This document shows positions 62,801 through 64,000 of a stretch of 64,000 nt of DNA, in pieces; within the stretch, counting starts at the first letter, position 1; each line of letters starts with the position of its first letter. Position numbers and translations under genes: made by a program. Under the pieces are notes generated by a model. That model was given only the letters and a program-made list of their open reading frames with translations. It was not told the DNA's origin and searched no databases. Source of the DNA: JALOLV01 sp046295175 (GTDB taxonomy: Bacteria; Bacteroidota; Bacteroidia; Cytophagales; Spirosomataceae); assembly GCA_046295175.1 (NCBI GenBank), contig JBKBNY010000011.1:118669-182668 (forward strand), read 5' to 3'.

Positions 62801-64000
62801 GAGGGGTTGCTGTTACCGTTGCGGTGTTCTTCACTTCACCTGCATTGATGTCGGCTTGCGTAATCGTATATGTCGCCGTTGCTGTTCCTGTTCCCGCTGG
62901 GGCTAAGGTAGTTGGGCTTACCGCTAAATTCGTCAAGCCTAATTTCGCATCCGATATCGTTGGATTGCTCAAGGTTACGTTACCTGTATTGGTTACCGTG
63001 AAGGTATAGGTGATTACATCGCCCACTGCACCTGTACCTGCCAATGCTGCCGTTTTGACCAACTGTACCTTAGGATTCTGTGTCAATGGTGTTACCGTTG
63101 GGTCATTCGTTGGGTCTGTATCTGGGTCGGCTGGCGTATCTACCAATTCATTTCCACTGTCTGATACATCCGTTACGTTTGGTCCTGTCGGTGGGGTTGC
63201 TGTTACCGTTGCCGTGTTCTTCACTTCACCTGCATTGATGTCGGCTTGTGTAATCGTATAGGTTGCCGTTGCTGTTCCTGTTCCTGCTGGGGCTAAGGTA
63301 GCTGGGCTTACCGCTAAATTCGTCAAGCCTAATTTCGCATCCGCTATCGTTGGATTACTCAAAGTCACGTTACCTGTATTGGTTACCGTGAAGGTATAGG
63401 TGATTACATCGCCCACTGCACCTGTACCTGCCAATGCTGCCGTTTTGACCAACTGCACTTTTGGAGTCTGTGTCAATGGCGTTACCGTTGGGTCATTCGT
63501 TGGGTCGGTGTCTGGGTCGGCTGGCGTATCTACCAGCTCATTACCACTGTCTGATACATCCGTTACGTTTGGTCCGGTCGGTGGGGTTGCTGTTACCGTT
63601 GCGGTGTTCTTCACTTCACCTGCATTGATGTCGGCTTGCGTAATCGTATATGTCGCCGTTGCTGTTCCTGTTCCTGCTGGGGCTAAGGTAGTTGGGCTTA
63701 CCGCTAAATTCGTCAAGCCTAATTTCGCATCCGCTATCGTTGGATTGCTCAAGGTTACGTTTCCTGTATTGGTTACCGTGAAAGTGTAAGTAATCACATC
63801 GCCCACTGCTCCCGTTCCTGCCATTACGGCCGTCTTTACTAAACGTACTTTGGGGTCCGTAACCGTGATATTATCTACCATATCTGCACAGTTGGCAGGG
63901 GTTAATTTATCACATAGTCGGTATGTTACTGGGTAGGTGCCTGGGGTTGTTCCTGCGGCTATCGTTATTACTCCCGTTGTTGGGTTTAAGGTAATTCCTG
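59880..64000 (-). CDS. Giant secreted repeat protein, 5' end outside window (eight tandem DUF11-like units)
   Basis: The frame stays open to the right edge, so the apparent ATG at 63881 is internal and the N-terminus lies outside; about 1372 residues are visible. The first visible stretch is Ig-like (TPGTYPVTYRLCDKL). Then come eight units of 130 residues of the DUF11/DUF7507-like type (KVQLVKTAALAGTGAVGDV, YTFTVTNTGNVTLSNPTIADAKL, DINAGEVKNTATVTATPP, DSGNELVDTPADPDTDPTNDP). They are followed by the C-terminal module shared with the neighbour gene (from LNLKVLLQG, dockerin-like NTNADNKVKYVG and DVNMDSKVKYRG, ending YDLFIEQLP). The units are Ala/Thr-rich and near-identical. It is probably a very long surface adhesin. 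Confidence 0.9.
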   Translation of the reverse strand, partial: GITLNPTTGVITIAAGTTPGTYPVTYRLCDKLTPANCADMVDNITVTDPKVRLVKTAVMAGTGAVGDVITYTFTVTNTGNVTLSNPTIADAKLGLTNLAVSPTTLAPAGTGTATATYTITQADINAGEVKNTATVTATPPTGPNVTDVSDSGNELVDTPADPDTDPTNDPTVTPLTQTPKVQLVKTAALAGTGAVGDVITYTFTVTNTGNVTLSNPTIADAKLGLTNLAVSPATLAPAGTGTATATYTITQADINAGEVKNTATVTATPPTGPNVTDVSDSGNELVDTPADPDTDPTNDPTVTPLTQNPKVQLVKTAALAGTGAVGDVITYTFTVTNTGNVTLSNPTISDAKLGLTNLAVSPTTLAPAGTGTATATYTITQADINAGEVKNTATVTATPPTGPNVTDVSDSGNELVDTPADPDTDPTNDPTVVPLTPNPKVQLVKTAALAGTGAVGDVITYTFTVTNTGNVTLSNPTIADAKLGLTNLAVSPATLAPAATGTATATYTITQADINAGEVKNTATVTATPPTGPNVTDVSDSGNELVDTPADPDTDPTNDPTVTPLTQNPKVQLVKTASLAGTGAVGDVITYTFTVTNTGNVTLSNPMIADAKLGLTNLAVSPATLAPAGTGTATATYTITQADINAGEVKNTATVTATPPTGPNVTDVSDSGNELVDTSADPDTDPTNDPTVTPLTPNPKVQLVKTASLAGTGAVGDVITYTFTVTNTGNVTLSNPTIADAKLGLTNLAVSPATLAPSATGTATATYTITQADINAGEVKNTATVTATPPTGPNVTDVSDSGNELVDTPADPDTDPTNDPTVTPLTQTPKVQLVKTAALAGTGAVGDVITYTFTVTNTGNVTLSNPTIADAKLGLTNLAVSPATLAPSATGTATATYTITQADINAGEVKNTATVTATPPTGPNVTDVSDSGNELVDTPADPDNDPTNDPTVVPLTQTPKVRLVKTAVMAGTGAVGNVITYTFTVTNTGNVTLSNLTIADAKLGLTNLAVSPATLAPAGTGTATATYTITQADRNAGEVKNTATVTGTPLTGPNVTDVSDSGDELVDTSADPDTDPTNDPTVVPLPPLDAKLNLKVLLQGALLPSASNTGVITTGIMRDNLRTTGVIPLTEPYTAIGSTNARFAHVGGGGETTSLSVLGTTGNDAIVDWVFIELRDATNPSIVIKTKSALVQRDGDVVEASDGVSAVTFTGVIGQSYHVSVKHRNHLGAMTSTTIPMTATGTTVDFTSMTASQLYNSAAQYDGYEQVDVSGKMALWAGNTNADNKVKYVGVGNDQVPVFNQVMNYPSNTTQQYNYDFVTPVYLSGDVNMDSKVKYRGPNNDPTFIFFNVITKYAGLNSASLYNYDLFIEQLP
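60735..63855 (-). repeat. 390-nt tandem repeat array (eight units), coding
   Basis: Eight consecutive 390-nt units encode the 130-residue domains of the protein at 59880-64000. The six inner units differ by a few bases each. The two outer units share KVRLVKTAVMAGTG where the inner ones have KVQLVKTAALAG or ASLAG, and the last translated unit is the most diverged. Confidence 0.92.

Noticed and set aside
61156..63789. Series of plus-strand frames of about 114 codons repeated every 390 nt
   Set aside because: They are antisense shadows of the minus-strand repeat array; each copy simply mirrors one coding unit.
56870..63855. Regularly spaced repeats considered as CRISPR arrays
   Set aside because: Periods of 300 and 390 nt, no unique spacers, and an uninterrupted reading frame show that they are coding domain repeats.

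Overview
This window looks like chromosome from a Bacteroidota bacterium, most likely a gliding, Cytophagales-type organism. The evidence is a SusC/SusD pair, SprB-type adhesin repeats, one type IX secretion sorting tail, A-rich leader regions instead of strong Shine-Dalgarno sites, and several promoter -7 boxes of the Bacteroidota form TAnnTTTG. I cannot name the genus from sequence alone.

Positions 1-32.6 kb are mostly housekeeping and metabolism. In order: the 3' part of a RecQ-family helicase gene; a small lipoprotein; a DUF3050 protein; a secreted glutamine-amidotransferase-like protein; a SusD/SusC nutrient importer; uridine kinase; a lipoprotein; an M20 amidohydrolase; a HupE/UreJ membrane protein divergent from an AlkB-type alkane hydroxylase; a GH20 hexosaminidase followed by MurQ (amino-sugar and cell-wall recycling); a BatA-like VWA protein; a REP-associated transposase bracketed by exact inverted hairpins; an MBL hydrolase; trpA; rimO; a lipoprotein; then on the minus strand an exonuclease, nuoK-L-M-N and a GtrA protein. 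An ABC exporter, lipB and a tRNA-Arg(CCT) follow.

Positions 32.9-41.7 kb hold the most interesting locus, a probable ribosomally made, modified and exported peptide (RiPP) system. A tight plus-strand operon encodes a C39-peptidase ABC exporter, an HlyD-type adaptor, a stand-alone APH-fold kinase and a LanC-type cyclase whose start overlaps the kinase stop. Facing it is a 68-residue minus-strand peptide with a double-glycine leader ending ELKGG, a Cys/Pro/Asn/Tyr-rich segment and a Lys-rich tail with Ser/Thr at every third position. Further along, a minus-strand pair encodes a family-2 glycosyltransferase and an unrecognised protein one base apart. The set resembles a lanthipeptide pathway with kinase and cyclase on separate proteins and no recognisable lyase, possibly combined with glycosylation.

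Positions 42-64 kb, all on the minus strand, form a surface-protein region of very large secreted repeat proteins. Two have SprB-like repeats and lack a recognisable sorting domain. One small protein has a type A sorting tail. One has thrombospondin-3 and Calx-beta segments. Two giants are built from homogenised 300-nt and 390-nt tandem repeats and share a C-terminal module ending in IEQLP. An N-terminal module is shared by three of the proteins. The last gene runs off the right edge.
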